This document shows positions 25,956 through 34,799 of a DNA stretch of 64,000 nt, one piece after another. Each line of letters starts with the position of its first letter. The first letter of the stretch is position 1. This stretch comes from Brachybacterium endophyticum (GTDB taxonomy: Bacteria; Actinomycetota; Actinomycetes; Actinomycetales; Dermabacteraceae): NCBI RefSeq assembly GCF_003130585.1, contig NZ_QFKX01000003.1, forward strand, positions 124,001-188,000. Reading direction: 5' to 3'. Both the position numbers and the translations under genes were made by a program. Under the pieces are notes generated by a model, which saw only the letters and a program-made list of their open reading frames with translations, had not been told where the DNA came from and made no database searches.

Positions 25956-26298
25956 GGTCGTCCTCCTCCTGGGAGCCGGCGTCGACGAGGCCGTCGATCC
26001 GGGAGACATGGCCGCGCCAGAGCTCCTCGAGCTCGCGCAGCAGATGAGCGGCCGAACGGACCGCTTCGACGTCGCCCCGGGCGAGAGCCTCCCGCCCCCG
26101 GCGACGCTTGGTGACGAGGCCGGCGCGCTCCAGCACGTTCACGTGCTTCTGGACCGCGGTCAGGCTCATCTCGTACATCGGCGCCAGCGCCGACACCGAG
26201 CTCTCCCCTCCCAGCAGTCGGCGCAGGATGTCGCGCCGGGTGCGGTCGGAGAGCGCATGGAAGACCGCGTCGGTGCGGTCCTCCGTGGGTGTGCGCAT
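25930..26298 (-). CDS. ArsR-family transcriptional regulator
   Basis: This 122-aa winged-helix protein has FHALSDRTRRDILRRLLGGE and MSLTAVQKHVNVLERAGLV, the ArsR/SmtB DNA-binding core. No Cys pair for metal binding is present, so it belongs to the non-metal SRPBCC-linked type. ATG at 26298 is used because a -35/-10 promoter ends just upstream and an earlier TTG would lie inside the -10. A perfect palindrome sits in the promoter spacer, so autorepression is likely. It is the first gene of the two-gene ArsR/SRPBCC unit. Confidence 0.88.
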   Translation of the reverse strand: MRTPTEDRTDAVFHALSDRTRRDILRRLLGGESSVSALAPMYEMSLTAVQKHVNVLERAGLVTKRRRGREALARGDVEAVRSAAHLLRELEELWRGHVSRIDGLVDAGSQEEDDHAGHRHQH

Positions 26299-26306
26299 GG
26301 ACAGAA

Positions 26307-26335
26307 TGTACAACCAGTTGGTTGTAGGTTGTCAA
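26307..26335 (-). promoter_or_regulatory. Promoter with embedded operator for ArsR/SRPBCC operon
   Basis: Reading on the minus strand, TTGACA (26335-26330), a 17-bp spacer and TGTACA (26312-26307) form a near-consensus promoter. The predicted RNA start is at or next to the ATG at 26298, so the mRNA is probably leaderless. The palindrome TACAACCA-GT-TGGTTGTA (26309-26326) covers the spacer and part of the -10, as expected for ArsR repression. Confidence 0.7.
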
Positions 26336-26443
26336 GAGGGTGGCGGGGCGACGGGCCAGGTTCGGGGTGGGGGCGTCGCCGTAGCCGGCTCCGGGAGGTA
26401 CGGGCCGGAGTAGCCTCGGATCTCCGAACGGCGGAGGTGCCCC

Positions 26444-27157
26444 ATGCCCACCATCCAGATCGACTCGCCCCGGGCGCAGACCGCGGAGCTCGAGGGGTAC
26501 CTCGCCGTGCCGAAGGGCGGTGACGGGCCGTGGCCCGGCGTGCTCGTGATCCACGAGGCCTGGGGCCTGGACGACGAGACCCGCGGCGCCGCGGACCGCC
26601 TGGCCGGGATGGGTTTCCTCGCGCTCGCCCCCGACCTCTACCGCGGGCACCCGATCCGCTGCATCCGCGCCGTGGCGACCGCCCTCGGGCGCGGCCACGG
26701 GCCCGCCTTCGACGACCTCGAGGCGTCGCGATCGGCGCTCGCCGACCGGGAGGAGTGCACCGGCGACGTCGGCGTGATCGGGTTCTGCATGGGCGGCGGC
26801 TTCGCGCTGCTGCTGGGCACGACCGGCCGCTACCGCGCCAGCTCCGACAACTACGGCCAGCTGCCCGAGGACCTCTCGGTGCTGCGGAACTCCTGCCCCA
26901 TCGTGGCCTCGTACGGAGGGCGGGACCGGATGCTGCGGGGCACGGCGGACCGACTCGACGCCGCCCTCGAGGAGTACGGCGTGAAGCGGGACGTGAAGGA
27001 GTACCCCGACGCCGGACACGCCTTCCTCAACGATCACCGGAACGGCCCCGTGGTCATCCGGCCCGTCCTGCGCGCGATGCACGCCGGGCCGGAACCGGCC
27101 TCGGCCGCCGACGCCTGGGAGAGGATACGCGTCTTCTTCGACGAGCACCTGCGATAG
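26444..27157 (+). CDS. Dienelactone hydrolase-family protein
   Basis: This 237-aa alpha/beta hydrolase is of the dienelactone hydrolase type. The nucleophile is Cys in GFCMGGGFALLLG, with Asp in YGGRDRML and His in PDAGHAFLND completing the triad. EAWGLDDETRGAADRLA is the typical family segment after the first strand. These enzymes open lactones from chlorocatechol breakdown, though many chromosomal members have other or unknown ester substrates. No catechol pathway genes are nearby. The gene is divergent from the ArsR operon and likely monocistronic. Confidence 0.85.
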   Translation: MPTIQIDSPRAQTAELEGYLAVPKGGDGPWPGVLVIHEAWGLDDETRGAADRLAGMGFLALAPDLYRGHPIRCIRAVATALGRGHGPAFDDLEASRSALADREECTGDVGVIGFCMGGGFALLLGTTGRYRASSDNYGQLPEDLSVLRNSCPIVASYGGRDRMLRGTADRLDAALEEYGVKRDVKEYPDAGHAFLNDHRNGPVVIRPVLRAMHAGPEPASAADAWERIRVFFDEHLR

Positions 27158-27223
27158 TCGCCGCGGGCGCGGAGGTTCCGACGAGCGCTCCCAGGCCCGC
27201 CGACGCCTGGAGTCGTCTCGTGC

Positions 27224-27865
27224 TCAGCTGCCAGGACGCTCCGCTGCTCCCGGGCCCGACGAGTCCTCGTCCCAGCGCGGCGGCGCCGGGTCGTACTCGA
27301 TCCCGCGCTGGACCTCGATCGCCCGCGTCGGGGAGACGAGCCGTCCCACGAGGTGCAGCGCCATGTCGATCCCCGCCGAGACCCCGGCCGAGGTCACCAC
27401 GTCGCCGTCGTCCACCCAGCGCTGCCCGCCGCGCACGTCGATGCTCGGGTCGATCTCGTGCAGCAGGTCCAGTGACCGCCAGTGCGTGGTCGCAGGGCGT
27501 CCCTGCAGGAGGCCTGCCCCCGCGTAGACCAGCGAGCCCGTGCACACGCTCGTCATCAGCTCCGCATCGCCGGCTACCCGGCGGATGCGCTCGAGGTGCT
27601 CGGGGTCCCGATAGAGGGTGCGGGTGCCGCGGCCACCCGGATGCAGGAGCACGTCGATCCGCTCCAGCTCCTCGAGGGCCGTCGTCGGCGTGATGACCAT
27701 GCCCTTCGCGGCCGTGATGGCCTCGCCGCCCACGCTCGCGGTGACGACCCGCCAGTCGTCGTCCGGGAAGTTCTGCGTCCAGAAGGCGAGGACCTCCCAG
27801 GGGCCCACGGCGTCGAGCTCCTCGACCCCGTCGAACAGGAGGATGGCGATGGTGCGCGCAGTCAT
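27224..27865 (-). CDS. DJ-1/PfpI-family protein (isonitrile hydratase-like)
   Basis: This 213-aa protein has the class I glutamine amidotransferase-like fold. LFDGVEELDAVGPWEVLAFW starts the domain, and SVCTGSLVYAGAGLLQGRPA contains the nucleophile-elbow Cys. TTHWRSLDLL and TSAGVSAGIDMALHLVGRL match isonitrile hydratase/ThiJ members. The C-terminal 25 residues are variable. ATG 27865 is preferred over one seven codons upstream because MTARTIAILLFDG fits the family. It converges on the dienelactone hydrolase gene. The substrate is unknown. Confidence 0.82.
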   Translation of the reverse strand: MTARTIAILLFDGVEELDAVGPWEVLAFWTQNFPDDDWRVVTASVGGEAITAAKGMVITPTTALEELERIDVLLHPGGRGTRTLYRDPEHLERIRRVAGDAELMTSVCTGSLVYAGAGLLQGRPATTHWRSLDLLHEIDPSIDVRGGQRWVDDGDVVTSAGVSAGIDMALHLVGRLVSPTRAIEVQRGIEYDPAPPRWDEDSSGPGAAERPGS

Positions 27866-27922
27866 GGGTCGATCCTCGCCGCTCACGCGTGCGGACGCCA
27901 GACCCGCCTGCGGTGGATCGGC

Positions 27923-28465
27923 CTATTCGCCGGTCTCGCCGTCGATGGACTCCCGCAGCAGGTCAGCGTGGCCGTTGTGGCGGGCGTACTCCTCGATCAT
28001 GTGGGTCATGATCCAGCGCAGGCTCGGGCCCGGGCTGCCGCCTTCGCGGCGTCGTGCGCGAGCGCCGAGACCCTCCGCGTCGTAGGTGCGGGCGGCCAAG
28101 GTGCGAGCGCGCGCGACGCACTCGTCCCACAGGGCGCGGACGTCGGCGGGATCATCCGTGCGCCCGGTCTCCCACTCCCAGTCCGGCCGTGTCCGCCAGT
28201 CGACGGACGCCCAGGGCTCCCGCAGCGGCTCGTCGTGCAGGTCGCGGCTGAACCAGTCGTCCTCGACGTACGCCAGGTGCTTCATCATCCCGCCCAGGCT
28301 CATGCTGCTGGAGGGCAGGCGACGGCCCAGCTGCTCGGCGTCGAGCCCGCTGCACTTCCAAGCGAAGGTGGCGCGCTGGTAGTCGAGGAACCCCGAGAGG
28401 GTCTGCCACTCGTCGGCGTCGATCAGCGGCTCGGGGCGCCCGTGCTCGTCCAGTTCCGGTGTCAT
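27923..28465 (-). CDS. DinB-family protein (DUF664)
   Basis: This 180-aa four-helix-bundle protein of the DinB/DUF664 type has GGMMKHLAYVEDDWFSRDL, with the first His ligand, and MTHMIEEYARHNGHADLLRE, with the paired His motif HxxxHxxL near the end. ESIDGETGE closes the protein as in most members. DUF664 proteins include thiol-dependent metal-binding transferases (mycothiol or bacillithiol users), but most are untested. It is one of three DinB-type genes in the window. It is divergent from an SDR gene. Confidence 0.85.
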   Translation of the reverse strand: MTPELDEHGRPEPLIDADEWQTLSGFLDYQRATFAWKCSGLDAEQLGRRLPSSSMSLGGMMKHLAYVEDDWFSRDLHDEPLREPWASVDWRTRPDWEWETGRTDDPADVRALWDECVARARTLAARTYDAEGLGARARRREGGSPGPSLRWIMTHMIEEYARHNGHADLLRESIDGETGE

Positions 28466-28576
28466 ACCAGGTGAGCGTAGACCCGGGTGCCATCGTGCGG
28501 AGGGCCTCTGGCGAGAGACGTGAGCGCACGCGTATCGCCGGGTGCTTCGGTGAGTGCACCGCAGTACGTTGTGACC

Positions 28577-29311
28577 ATGCGACGTCCAACGGCAGTGATC
28601 ACCGGCGGCACCCGCGGGATCGGACGAGCCACCGCGCTCCGGCTCGCCCGCGAGGGATGGGACGTCGTCCTCGGATACGCCCACGACGACGAGGCGGCCG
28701 CGGCCACGGCCGCCGAGGTGCAGGCGCTGGGTGCCGAGTGCCGGACCATCCGCGCCGACCTCACCGGCGAGGACGGCATCGACGAGCTGTTCGACGGCGC
28801 GATCGCGTGGGCGGGTCGGATCGACGGCGTGGTGAACAACGCGGGGGCGACCCTGCATATCGGCACCCTCGCCGAGACGCCGGTCCCGACCATCCGGCGC
28901 GTGATCGACCTGAACCTGACATCGGCCGTCCTGGTGGCCCGTCGGGCCGTGAAGGACCTGGGGGAGGGCGGTGTGCTCGTGAACGTCTCCTCCGGTGCGG
29001 CCACCACGGGATCGCCCGGCGAGTACGTCCACTACGCCGCCGCGAAGGCAGGGGTCGACGCCCTCACCAAGGGGCTCGCCATCGAGGTCGCGCCCCAGGG
29101 CCTGCGTGTCGTCGGTGTCGCGCCCGGCACCATCGAGACGCGCGTCCACGCCGATGCCGGCGACCCCGGCAGACCGGAGAGGGTCGCCGCGCGGCATCCG
29201 ACGGGCAGGATCGGCCGCCCCGAGGAGGTCGCCGCGGTGATCGCATTCGTGCTCTCGGAGCAGGCGAGCTATGTCGCGGGGACGACCGTGCGGGTTGCGG
29301 GCGGTGCCTGA
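28577..29311 (+). CDS. Short-chain dehydrogenase/reductase (SDR)
   Basis: This 244-aa classical SDR has a TGGTRGIG cofactor loop near residue 8, NNAG, NVSSGAATTGSPGEY and the catalytic YAAAK (Ser-Tyr-Lys set). The end RVAGGA is typical. It resembles 3-oxoacyl-ACP reductase-like SDRs. ATG 28577 starts directly before the first Rossmann strand (MRRPTAVITGG). No fatty acid genes are near, so the physiological substrate is unknown. It converges with the VOC gene 16 bp downstream. Confidence 0.85.
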   Translation: MRRPTAVITGGTRGIGRATALRLAREGWDVVLGYAHDDEAAAATAAEVQALGAECRTIRADLTGEDGIDELFDGAIAWAGRIDGVVNNAGATLHIGTLAETPVPTIRRVIDLNLTSAVLVARRAVKDLGEGGVLVNVSSGAATTGSPGEYVHYAAAKAGVDALTKGLAIEVAPQGLRVVGVAPGTIETRVHADAGDPGRPERVAARHPTGRIGRPEEVAAVIAFVLSEQASYVAGTTVRVAGGA

Positions 29312-29327
29312 GGACCGCCTTGCCCGT

Positions 29328-29759
29328 TCAGCCGAGATCGGGAATGGTCAGCGAACCGTCCTCGGCAAGGGGGAAGCCGGGGTTGTAGGCGACCTCCCAG
29401 AGGTGCCCGTCGGGATCCGCGAAGCAGCCGGCATAGCCGCCGTAGAACGTCTCCGCGGGGGCTCGGGTGACGGTCCCGCCTGCGGCTTCGGCCCGGGCGA
29501 CCAGGTCGTCGACCTCCTCGGCCGAGCGCTGGTTCTGGGCGAGTGCGATCCCGTCGAATCCGTCGCCGGCACCCCTGGCGCTGACACCGGAATCCTCGGC
29601 CAGCTTCTCGCGGCTCCACAGCACCAGCCCCAGACCGCCTGCCTGGAAGAACACCGTCTCCTGGATCTCCTGGCCCCGCCATCCGAGTGTCTCGTAGAAC
29701 GCCGTCGCGCGCCGGAGGTCGTCCACGCCGAGGGTGATGAGGCTGATGCGTTGGTCCAT
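29328..29759 (-). CDS. VOC-family (glyoxalase-like) protein
   Basis: This 143-aa protein has a typical VOC fold: ISLITLGVDDLRRATAFYET at the start, ETVFFQAGGLGLVLWSR in the middle and FADPDGHLWEVAYNPGF at the C-terminus, which holds the metal-site Glu. Members include dioxygenases, glyoxalases and antibiotic-binding proteins. The specific function cannot be assigned. ATG 29759 begins the first beta strand. It is divergent from a DinB gene. Confidence 0.85.
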   Translation of the reverse strand: MDQRISLITLGVDDLRRATAFYETLGWRGQEIQETVFFQAGGLGLVLWSREKLAEDSGVSARGAGDGFDGIALAQNQRSAEEVDDLVARAEAAGGTVTRAPAETFYGGYAGCFADPDGHLWEVAYNPGFPLAEDGSLTIPDLG

Positions 29760-29901
29760 GGTTTCTCCTGATCAGGCGGTCCTGCTCCGTGACGCCGAGC
29801 TGCTCGCTCTCGTGGATGAGCCTAGACGTGAGCGCCACCCGACCCAGGGCCAAGGAGCGGGAAGCCTTGTCAGAGTCTCCTCGGACGACCACAGTGAGGC
29901 C

Positions 29902-30414
29902 ATGACTCCGCAGTCGGCACTGCTCAGTGAGGACGCTGCCGCGTCAGCGCTCCTCGACGCTCTCGATGCAGAACGTGCTCACGTCCTCGCGACGGTCCGT
30001 GCCATCGGCGATGCCGACGCCACTCGGGTCATCCCCCCGGTGACCTGGAGCATCACGCGAATGCTCGGCAAACTGACCTTCGACGACGAGATCTTCTGGA
30101 TCGGCGCCGTGCTCTCGGGGAACGCCGAGGCCATCTCGTCGCTGCGCAACGGGTGGACGGACGGCGCGACGAGCCTGCCCGAAGCGCTGGACGACTACCA
30201 GCGGGCCGTCGAGTCCAGTCGGTCCGCGCTGGAGTCCTTCGACCCGTCGGCCCCACCTCGGTGGACACCACCGCCGGACGTCTTCGGAGGCGCGGTACCG
30301 GCTACTCAGGCCGCGCTGGTGACGCGGGTCCTCGTGGAGACGGCGACCCACGCAGGACACCTCGACATCGTGCGCGAGAGCATCGACGGCCACCGCCATC
30401 TCGTCGTCTCCTGA
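29902..30414 (+). CDS. DinB-family protein (DUF664), second copy
   Basis: This 170-aa protein shows VTWSITRMLGKLTFDDEIFW in the first half and VETATHAGHLDIVRESIDG at the end, matching the DinB/DUF664 His ligands (HAGHLDIV). The first His of the typical MLKHL motif is replaced (MLGKL), so metal binding may be weaker than in the family. ATG 29902 gives MTPQSALLSEDAAA, the usual start. It lies 59 bp before the DUF3253 gene on the same strand. Confidence 0.8.
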   Translation: MTPQSALLSEDAAASALLDALDAERAHVLATVRAIGDADATRVIPPVTWSITRMLGKLTFDDEIFWIGAVLSGNAEAISSLRNGWTDGATSLPEALDDYQRAVESSRSALESFDPSAPPRWTPPPDVFGGAVPATQAALVTRVLVETATHAGHLDIVRESIDGHRHLVVS

Positions 30415-30473
30415 CGGCAGGGAACCTCCAGGTGTCTCTCGCGTCGGCGCTCGGAACGTGCCACTCTCGGCTG

Positions 30474-31004
30474 ATGACGCGCACGAAGGCAGCAGCCGCA
30501 CGGGGTGACTCCTCCGATCGTCCCGCCCCGCAGCACACGGCCGACGGTCACTACGTCGTCGTCGACGGTCGGCGCTGGCGCGCAAGTGATCCGTCGATCC
30601 CGGAGTCCCTGCGCCAGGAACTGGTCGACGAGCTGATGGCCGCTCGCCGCGCGGTGCGCGGGAAGGAGACGGATGCGCGTGCCCGCGTGCAGGACGCGAA
30701 GGTGGCGCTCGGGGAGCGCGGAGCCCCGTGGTGGGAGACGCCGGAACCTGAGGAGCTGCGCGAACGGATACGCGCGAGCCTCCGTTCTCTGCTGCGCAAG
30801 CGGGCCGGCTCCACCATCTGTCCGAGCGACGTGGCGCGCATCGTGGGCGGGCCCGGTGAGACGTGGCGCGGTGCCATGGACGAGGTGCGCGAGGTCGCCG
30901 CGCAGATGGCCGACGCCGGCGACGTGGTCGTCACCCAGAAGGGGCGGGCAGTCGATGCCCGCACAGCCCGCGGGCCGGTGCGCATCGGCTTCCCCGTGGA
31001 CTGA
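30474..31004 (+). CDS. DUF3253-domain protein
   Basis: This 176-aa soluble basic protein has two parts. Residues 20-65 (GHYVVVDGRRWRASDPSIP with a helix after it) form a short module often found in actinobacterial small proteins. Residues 90-176 match DUF3253: LLRKRAGSTICPSDVARIVG, then WRGAMDEVREVAAQMADAGD and RGPVRIGFPVD, which looks like a winged-helix domain. The function is unknown; nucleic-acid binding is possible. ATG at 30474 fits the predicted reading frame and spacing. Confidence 0.75.
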   Translation: MTRTKAAAARGDSSDRPAPQHTADGHYVVVDGRRWRASDPSIPESLRQELVDELMAARRAVRGKETDARARVQDAKVALGERGAPWWETPEPEELRERIRASLRSLLRKRAGSTICPSDVARIVGGPGETWRGAMDEVREVAAQMADAGDVVVTQKGRAVDARTARGPVRIGFPVD

Positions 31005-31069
31005 TCACGCGCTCCGCGCGCCTTTTCGTCGGCATCCCATCGGTCTGGACGGGATGCGAGGATCTGGGC

Positions 31070-31588
31070 ATGATCGCCACCCTCCCTCTCCCCACGCAGC
31101 TCGAGACCGGTGCCGGAGCCGTGACTCTGCGCGCCGCGTCGACCGAGGATCTGGAGGGTCTGATGAAGCTCCTGGCCGACGATGCGATCGGGCGCGGCCG
31201 TGGCGATCGCGCCGAGGGGGAGGACGCCGAGCGTTACCGCAGGGCGCTCGCCGAGGTGCTCGCGGACGGCTCGAACGAGCTCGTCGTCGGGGTGCAGGAG
31301 GACGCGCCCCTGCTCGCGATGTTCCAGCTCACGCGCATCCCTGGACTGTCCCGTCGCGGCGTGACCCGGCTGCAGGTCGAGAGCGTGCGCGTCGCTCGCG
31401 AGGCCCGCTCACGAGGCCTGGGCGCGGCCATGATGCGGTGGGTGCTGGAGGACGCGGCGCCTGCGGTCGGCGCGGAGCTGGTGCAGCTGACGTCGGACGC
31501 GGAGCGGGAGGATGCGCGCCGCTTCTACGAGCGCCTGGGGTTCGTGCCGTCCCACATCGGCTTCAAGGCGAACGCCGCACAGTCGTAG
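31070..31588 (+). CDS. GNAT-family N-acetyltransferase
   Basis: This 172-aa acetyltransferase has VTLRAASTEDLEGLMKLLAD at the start, VESVRVAREARSRGLGAAMM with the Q/RxxGxG/A acetyl-CoA loop, and EDARRFYERLGFVPSHIGFK at the end. The substrate (amino acid, drug or protein N-terminus) cannot be read. ATG 31070 has AGGA upstream. It is convergent with the MFS gene after 14 bp. Confidence 0.85.
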   Translation: MIATLPLPTQLETGAGAVTLRAASTEDLEGLMKLLADDAIGRGRGDRAEGEDAERYRRALAEVLADGSNELVVGVQEDAPLLAMFQLTRIPGLSRRGVTRLQVESVRVAREARSRGLGAAMMRWVLEDAAPAVGAELVQLTSDAEREDARRFYERLGFVPSHIGFKANAAQS

Positions 31589-31602
31589 CAAGAGTCCGGC
31601 GC

Positions 31603-32877
31603 TCAGCCTTCCCGCGCCACGTCCTCCGGCGCCACCGAGCGGAACCGCCCGCTGAGCGGCAGCATCAGCAGCGCCGCGAGCAGGGGGCCGATCGCGAGGG
31701 TCACGAACGCGGAGTACACCGAGTCGGTCGCCGCGAAGATCGCGCCCACGACCGTCGGCACCACGACGGACCCCAGCTGCCACACCGCGTTAAGCGTGCC
31801 GGCGGCCGACCCCGCCTCCTCGGCGCCCGCGTAGTCCAGGATCAGCGCGTTCTGGATGGGCGAGTAGCAGTAGGCGGCGAAGCCCAGCACGGGCGCGGCG
31901 ATGTAGAAGGCGGGCAGGGAGCCCAGGGTGCCGAAGATCAGGAGCATGATCGCGAACAGCACCAGGATCCCCGCGGCGAGGTACTTGCGGTGGAAGCGGA
32001 TCCGGCCGGCGACCAGCCCGATCACGGGCTTCATGATCACCGCGGTGATCGCGAACAGGGCGACGATGCCGCCGGCGTGCACGGGGTCGATGCCCTTGCC
32101 CTGGATCATCAGGGTGTTGGACCAGGTGATGAACCCGTAGGTGCCCCACAGGGAGAAGAACCCGGCGATGCCCAGCACGATCAGGTCGCGGCTTCCCAGC
32201 ACGCGGCCCAGGCGCGGGGTGTGCGGGGCAGCGGGGGTCGCGAGCTCGGTGCCGGCGGCCTGGGGCGGCCGCGAACGGTGCAGCACCGCGATCACCAGAC
32301 CCAGCACGATCGAGATCGCGCCGAACAGGTGGTAGGAGAGCCGCCAGCCGTGCTCGGCGATCATCGTCGGCACCACGAGGTTCGCCACGACGGTGCCCAG
32401 TGACGTGGCGGTGGTGAACAGGCCGACGGCGAAGGTCCGCTCCCGCCCGCTGAACCAGGCGGAGATCGACTTCGCGCCTGCTGCGTAGTCGGCGCCGGCG
32501 AAGAAGCCGACCAGGGCCTGGGCGAGCAGACCGAGCGCGAAGGACTGCACGCTGCCGAAGAACACCATCCCGGCGCCCGCGAGCACCATCGAGGCGGTGA
32601 GGACCACCCGCGGCCCCACCCAGTCCGAGGCCAGCCCGCCCAGGAAGTTCGAGACCACGTAGCCGACGTAGTAGCAGGTCGCGAAGACGCCGAGCGAGGC
32701 CAGGGCGACGCCGAGGGCCTGGCCGACGCTGGGCGCCGCCGGGCCCCACACGGAACGGTCCAGCGAGGTCATCGTGAAGGCGGCCCACGCGAGCACCAGG
32801 ATCAGCCAGCGGCGCGGGTGCGGGGCGGCGATCTTCGCGGCATCGGCGGGCGCGGCGGAGGGGGCGGGTGAGCTCAT
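31603..32877 (-). CDS. MFS transporter (ACS-like)
   Basis: This 424-aa transporter has 12 predicted helices. GGLASDWVGPRVVLTASMVL is the loop 2-3 MFS signature (GxxxDxxGxR). The protein resembles anion:cation symporter members that take up organic acids, but the substrate is not clear. Its start overlaps the stop of the upstream alpha/beta hydrolase gene by 4 bp, so the two are one unit. The pair may import and cleave an ester or organic acid, which is inference. Confidence 0.85.
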   Translation of the reverse strand: MSSPAPSAAPADAAKIAAPHPRRWLILVLAWAAFTMTSLDRSVWGPAAPSVGQALGVALASLGVFATCYYVGYVVSNFLGGLASDWVGPRVVLTASMVLAGAGMVFFGSVQSFALGLLAQALVGFFAGADYAAGAKSISAWFSGRERTFAVGLFTTATSLGTVVANLVVPTMIAEHGWRLSYHLFGAISIVLGLVIAVLHRSRPPQAAGTELATPAAPHTPRLGRVLGSRDLIVLGIAGFFSLWGTYGFITWSNTLMIQGKGIDPVHAGGIVALFAITAVIMKPVIGLVAGRIRFHRKYLAAGILVLFAIMLLIFGTLGSLPAFYIAAPVLGFAAYCYSPIQNALILDYAGAEEAGSAAGTLNAVWQLGSVVVPTVVGAIFAATDSVYSAFVTLAIGPLLAALLMLPLSGRFRSVAPEDVAREG

Positions 32878-33752
32878 CGGGTCTCCTTCGACGTCGATGT
32901 GGGGGAGTGGGGGTCCGCCGTGGCGGTGGGTGAGGAGGTCGGTGCCGGATGGGCGACCGTGCCGGCCAGGAACGGCAGCACCTCATCGAGCACGGGCGCA
33001 CTCGGGGCGAGGGTGGCGGCGTGGGTGCGCCCGGGCAGGGGGACGAAACGGGCCGACGGCATCACCGAGGCCGCTTCCTGCGACTCCTCGAAGCGCGGAT
33101 GATCGCGGTCACCGGCCATCCACAGCGCGGGCACGCCGCAGGCGGCGAGCTCGTCCTCGGGGATGCCGGGCGTCGACTCGGTGGCGGTGAACAGGGTGGC
33201 CATCGCGAGGGGGTCGGCGGCGAGGAATGCGGTGCGGGTGCCCCGGTCGCGACGGTCGGTGACGTCGGGCCCGAGGCCCTGGGCCCGGCAGAAGCCCTCC
33301 ATGCCCTCGCTGCGCAGGGTCTCGACGGTGCCGGGGAAGAAGACGGTGTCCACCGATCCCTGCTGCTGCGCGGCCGAGCCGCCGAGGGAGACCAGGTGCG
33401 TGACGCGATCGGGGCGGCGCACGCTCGCGGTGACGGCGATGCGCGCTCCCAACGAGTAGCCCATGAGGGCCGCCTGCTGAATGCCCTCGGCGTCGAGCAC
33501 GGCGAACAGATCATCCACGAACGCGTCCTGGGTGTAGGCGTCGGCCTGGTGCGGGGCGTCGGAGCGGCCGTGTCCGCGCAGGTCGATGCGGACCACGGTG
33601 TACCCGGCCGCCGTCAATGCGTCGACGTAGCCGTAGGCGCGCCAGATGGCGCGCGAGAGGACCGAACCGTGCAGCAGGACGACGGCGGGACCGGAGCCGG
33701 TGACGTCGTAGGCGATGGCCACGCCGCCGGCGGGGGAGGGGACTTTCGGCAC
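32874..33752 (-). CDS. Alpha/beta hydrolase
   Basis: This 292-aa hydrolase has VVLLHGSVLSRAIWR (oxyanion region), RIDLRGHGRSD, a nucleophile elbow GYSLGARIA with catalytic Ser, an acid in MAGDRDHPRFE and a terminal His in LPGRTHAATLAP. GTG at 33752 is preferred because it precedes PKVPSPAGGVAIAYDVTG; the in-frame sequence further upstream is Arg-rich and crosses a terminator-like hairpin. The C-terminal 25 residues are Ser/Thr/Pro-rich. It overlaps the MFS gene by 4 bp. Confidence 0.82.
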   Translation of the reverse strand: MPKVPSPAGGVAIAYDVTGSGPAVVLLHGSVLSRAIWRAYGYVDALTAAGYTVVRIDLRGHGRSDAPHQADAYTQDAFVDDLFAVLDAEGIQQAALMGYSLGARIAVTASVRRPDRVTHLVSLGGSAAQQQGSVDTVFFPGTVETLRSEGMEGFCRAQGLGPDVTDRRDRGTRTAFLAADPLAMATLFTATESTPGIPEDELAACGVPALWMAGDRDHPRFEESQEAASVMPSARFVPLPGRTHAATLAPSAPVLDEVLPFLAGTVAHPAPTSSPTATADPHSPTSTSKETR

Positions 33753-33828
33753 GGGCTGACGGTAGTCCCGGCGTGCGCGGGCGGCAAAGCCGTCCCGTGC
33801 GTGGGACGCGGGGCGCCCCGGACGTCGG

Positions 33829-33862
33829 CGAGCCCGGCCGACGGGGACGTCGACCGGGCTCG
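33829..33862. terminator. Terminator-like hairpin after aldo/keto reductase gene
   Basis: Nine-base perfect arms (CGAGCCCGG, CCGGGCTCG) enclose a second short stem (GACG/CGTC). The element lies about 50 bp beyond the aldo/keto reductase stop and before the hydrolase start, on the minus-strand reading path. No T-run follows, as is usual in high-GC actinobacteria. Confidence 0.5.
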
Positions 33863-33914
33863 CTGCGGGAGATGTGCTCCCCGGGGGAGACATGCACCCT
33901 GCCGCTGAGGGTTC

Positions 33915-34799
33915 TCAGATCTCGACGGGCGACTCCTCGACCTTCCCGAGCTGCGAGAGGTCCTCGGGGTCGAGCTGCACGTCCGCGACGGCGAGGTTGT
34001 CCTCGAGGTGCGCGATCGAGGAGGTGCCGGGGATCAGCAGCACGTTCTCGTACTGGGCCAGCAGCCACGCGAGCGCCACCTGCGTGGGCGCGACACCGTG
34101 CTTCTGCGCGACCGCGGTGACGTGCGGATCGGCCGCGATCTTCGCGGGGCCGCCGGTGAAGGCCGAGCCCAGCGGGAAGTACGGGACGAAGGCGAGGTCG
34201 TGATCGCGGGCGACCTCGAGGGCCTCCTGCCCCGAACGGTCCAGGATCGAGTACGGGTTCTGCACCGAGACCACGCCGGCGAGGTCGACGGCGCGTCGCA
34301 CGGTGTCCGCCGAGACGCTGGAGACGCCGATCTCGGCGACCTTGCCCTGCTCGCGCAGACCCACCAGGGCGGCGAGCTGGTCCTCGAGGGCGGGCTCCTC
34401 GCTGCCGGGCGCATCGAGCTCGTAACGGCGCAGGTTCACCATCGTGAGGCGATCGGTGTCCAGGGCGCGCAGGTTGGCCTCGACCTGCTCGACGAGCTGC
34501 TCGGGGCGGCCGGCGGGGAGGAACTCACCCTTCTCGCTGCGCTCGGCGCCGACCTTCGTGACCAGGCGCAGGTTCTCGGGATAGGGGTGCAGGGCCTCGC
34601 GGATGAGGTCGTTGACCACGTCGGGCCCGTAGAACTGGGCGGTGTCGATGTGGTCCACGCCCAGCTCGAGCGCGCGGCGCAGCACGGCGCGGTTGTTCTC
34701 AGGATCCGCCGGCGGCCCGAAGACACCCGGTCCTGCCAGCTGCATGGCGCCGTACCCGACGCGCTTGACGGTGAAGTCTCCGATGTGTCCAGTGCTCAT
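33915..34799 (-). CDS. Aldo/keto reductase
   Basis: This 294-aa TIM-barrel oxidoreductase shows GVDHIDTAQFYGPD with the catalytic Asp and Tyr, LRLVTKVGAER with the Lys, and PGTSSIAHLEDNL for NADPH binding. The usual catalytic His (family pattern LxxxH) is replaced by LTMVNLRRYE, as in a YdbC-like branch. The substrate is unknown. ATG 34799 is supported by MSTGHIGDFTVKRVGYGAM, which matches family N-termini. It is a single gene, ended by the hairpin at 33829-33862. Confidence 0.85.
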   Translation of the reverse strand: MSTGHIGDFTVKRVGYGAMQLAGPGVFGPPADPENNRAVLRRALELGVDHIDTAQFYGPDVVNDLIREALHPYPENLRLVTKVGAERSEKGEFLPAGRPEQLVEQVEANLRALDTDRLTMVNLRRYELDAPGSEEPALEDQLAALVGLREQGKVAEIGVSSVSADTVRRAVDLAGVVSVQNPYSILDRSGQEALEVARDHDLAFVPYFPLGSAFTGGPAKIAADPHVTAVAQKHGVAPTQVALAWLLAQYENVLLIPGTSSIAHLEDNLAVADVQLDPEDLSQLGKVEESPVEI

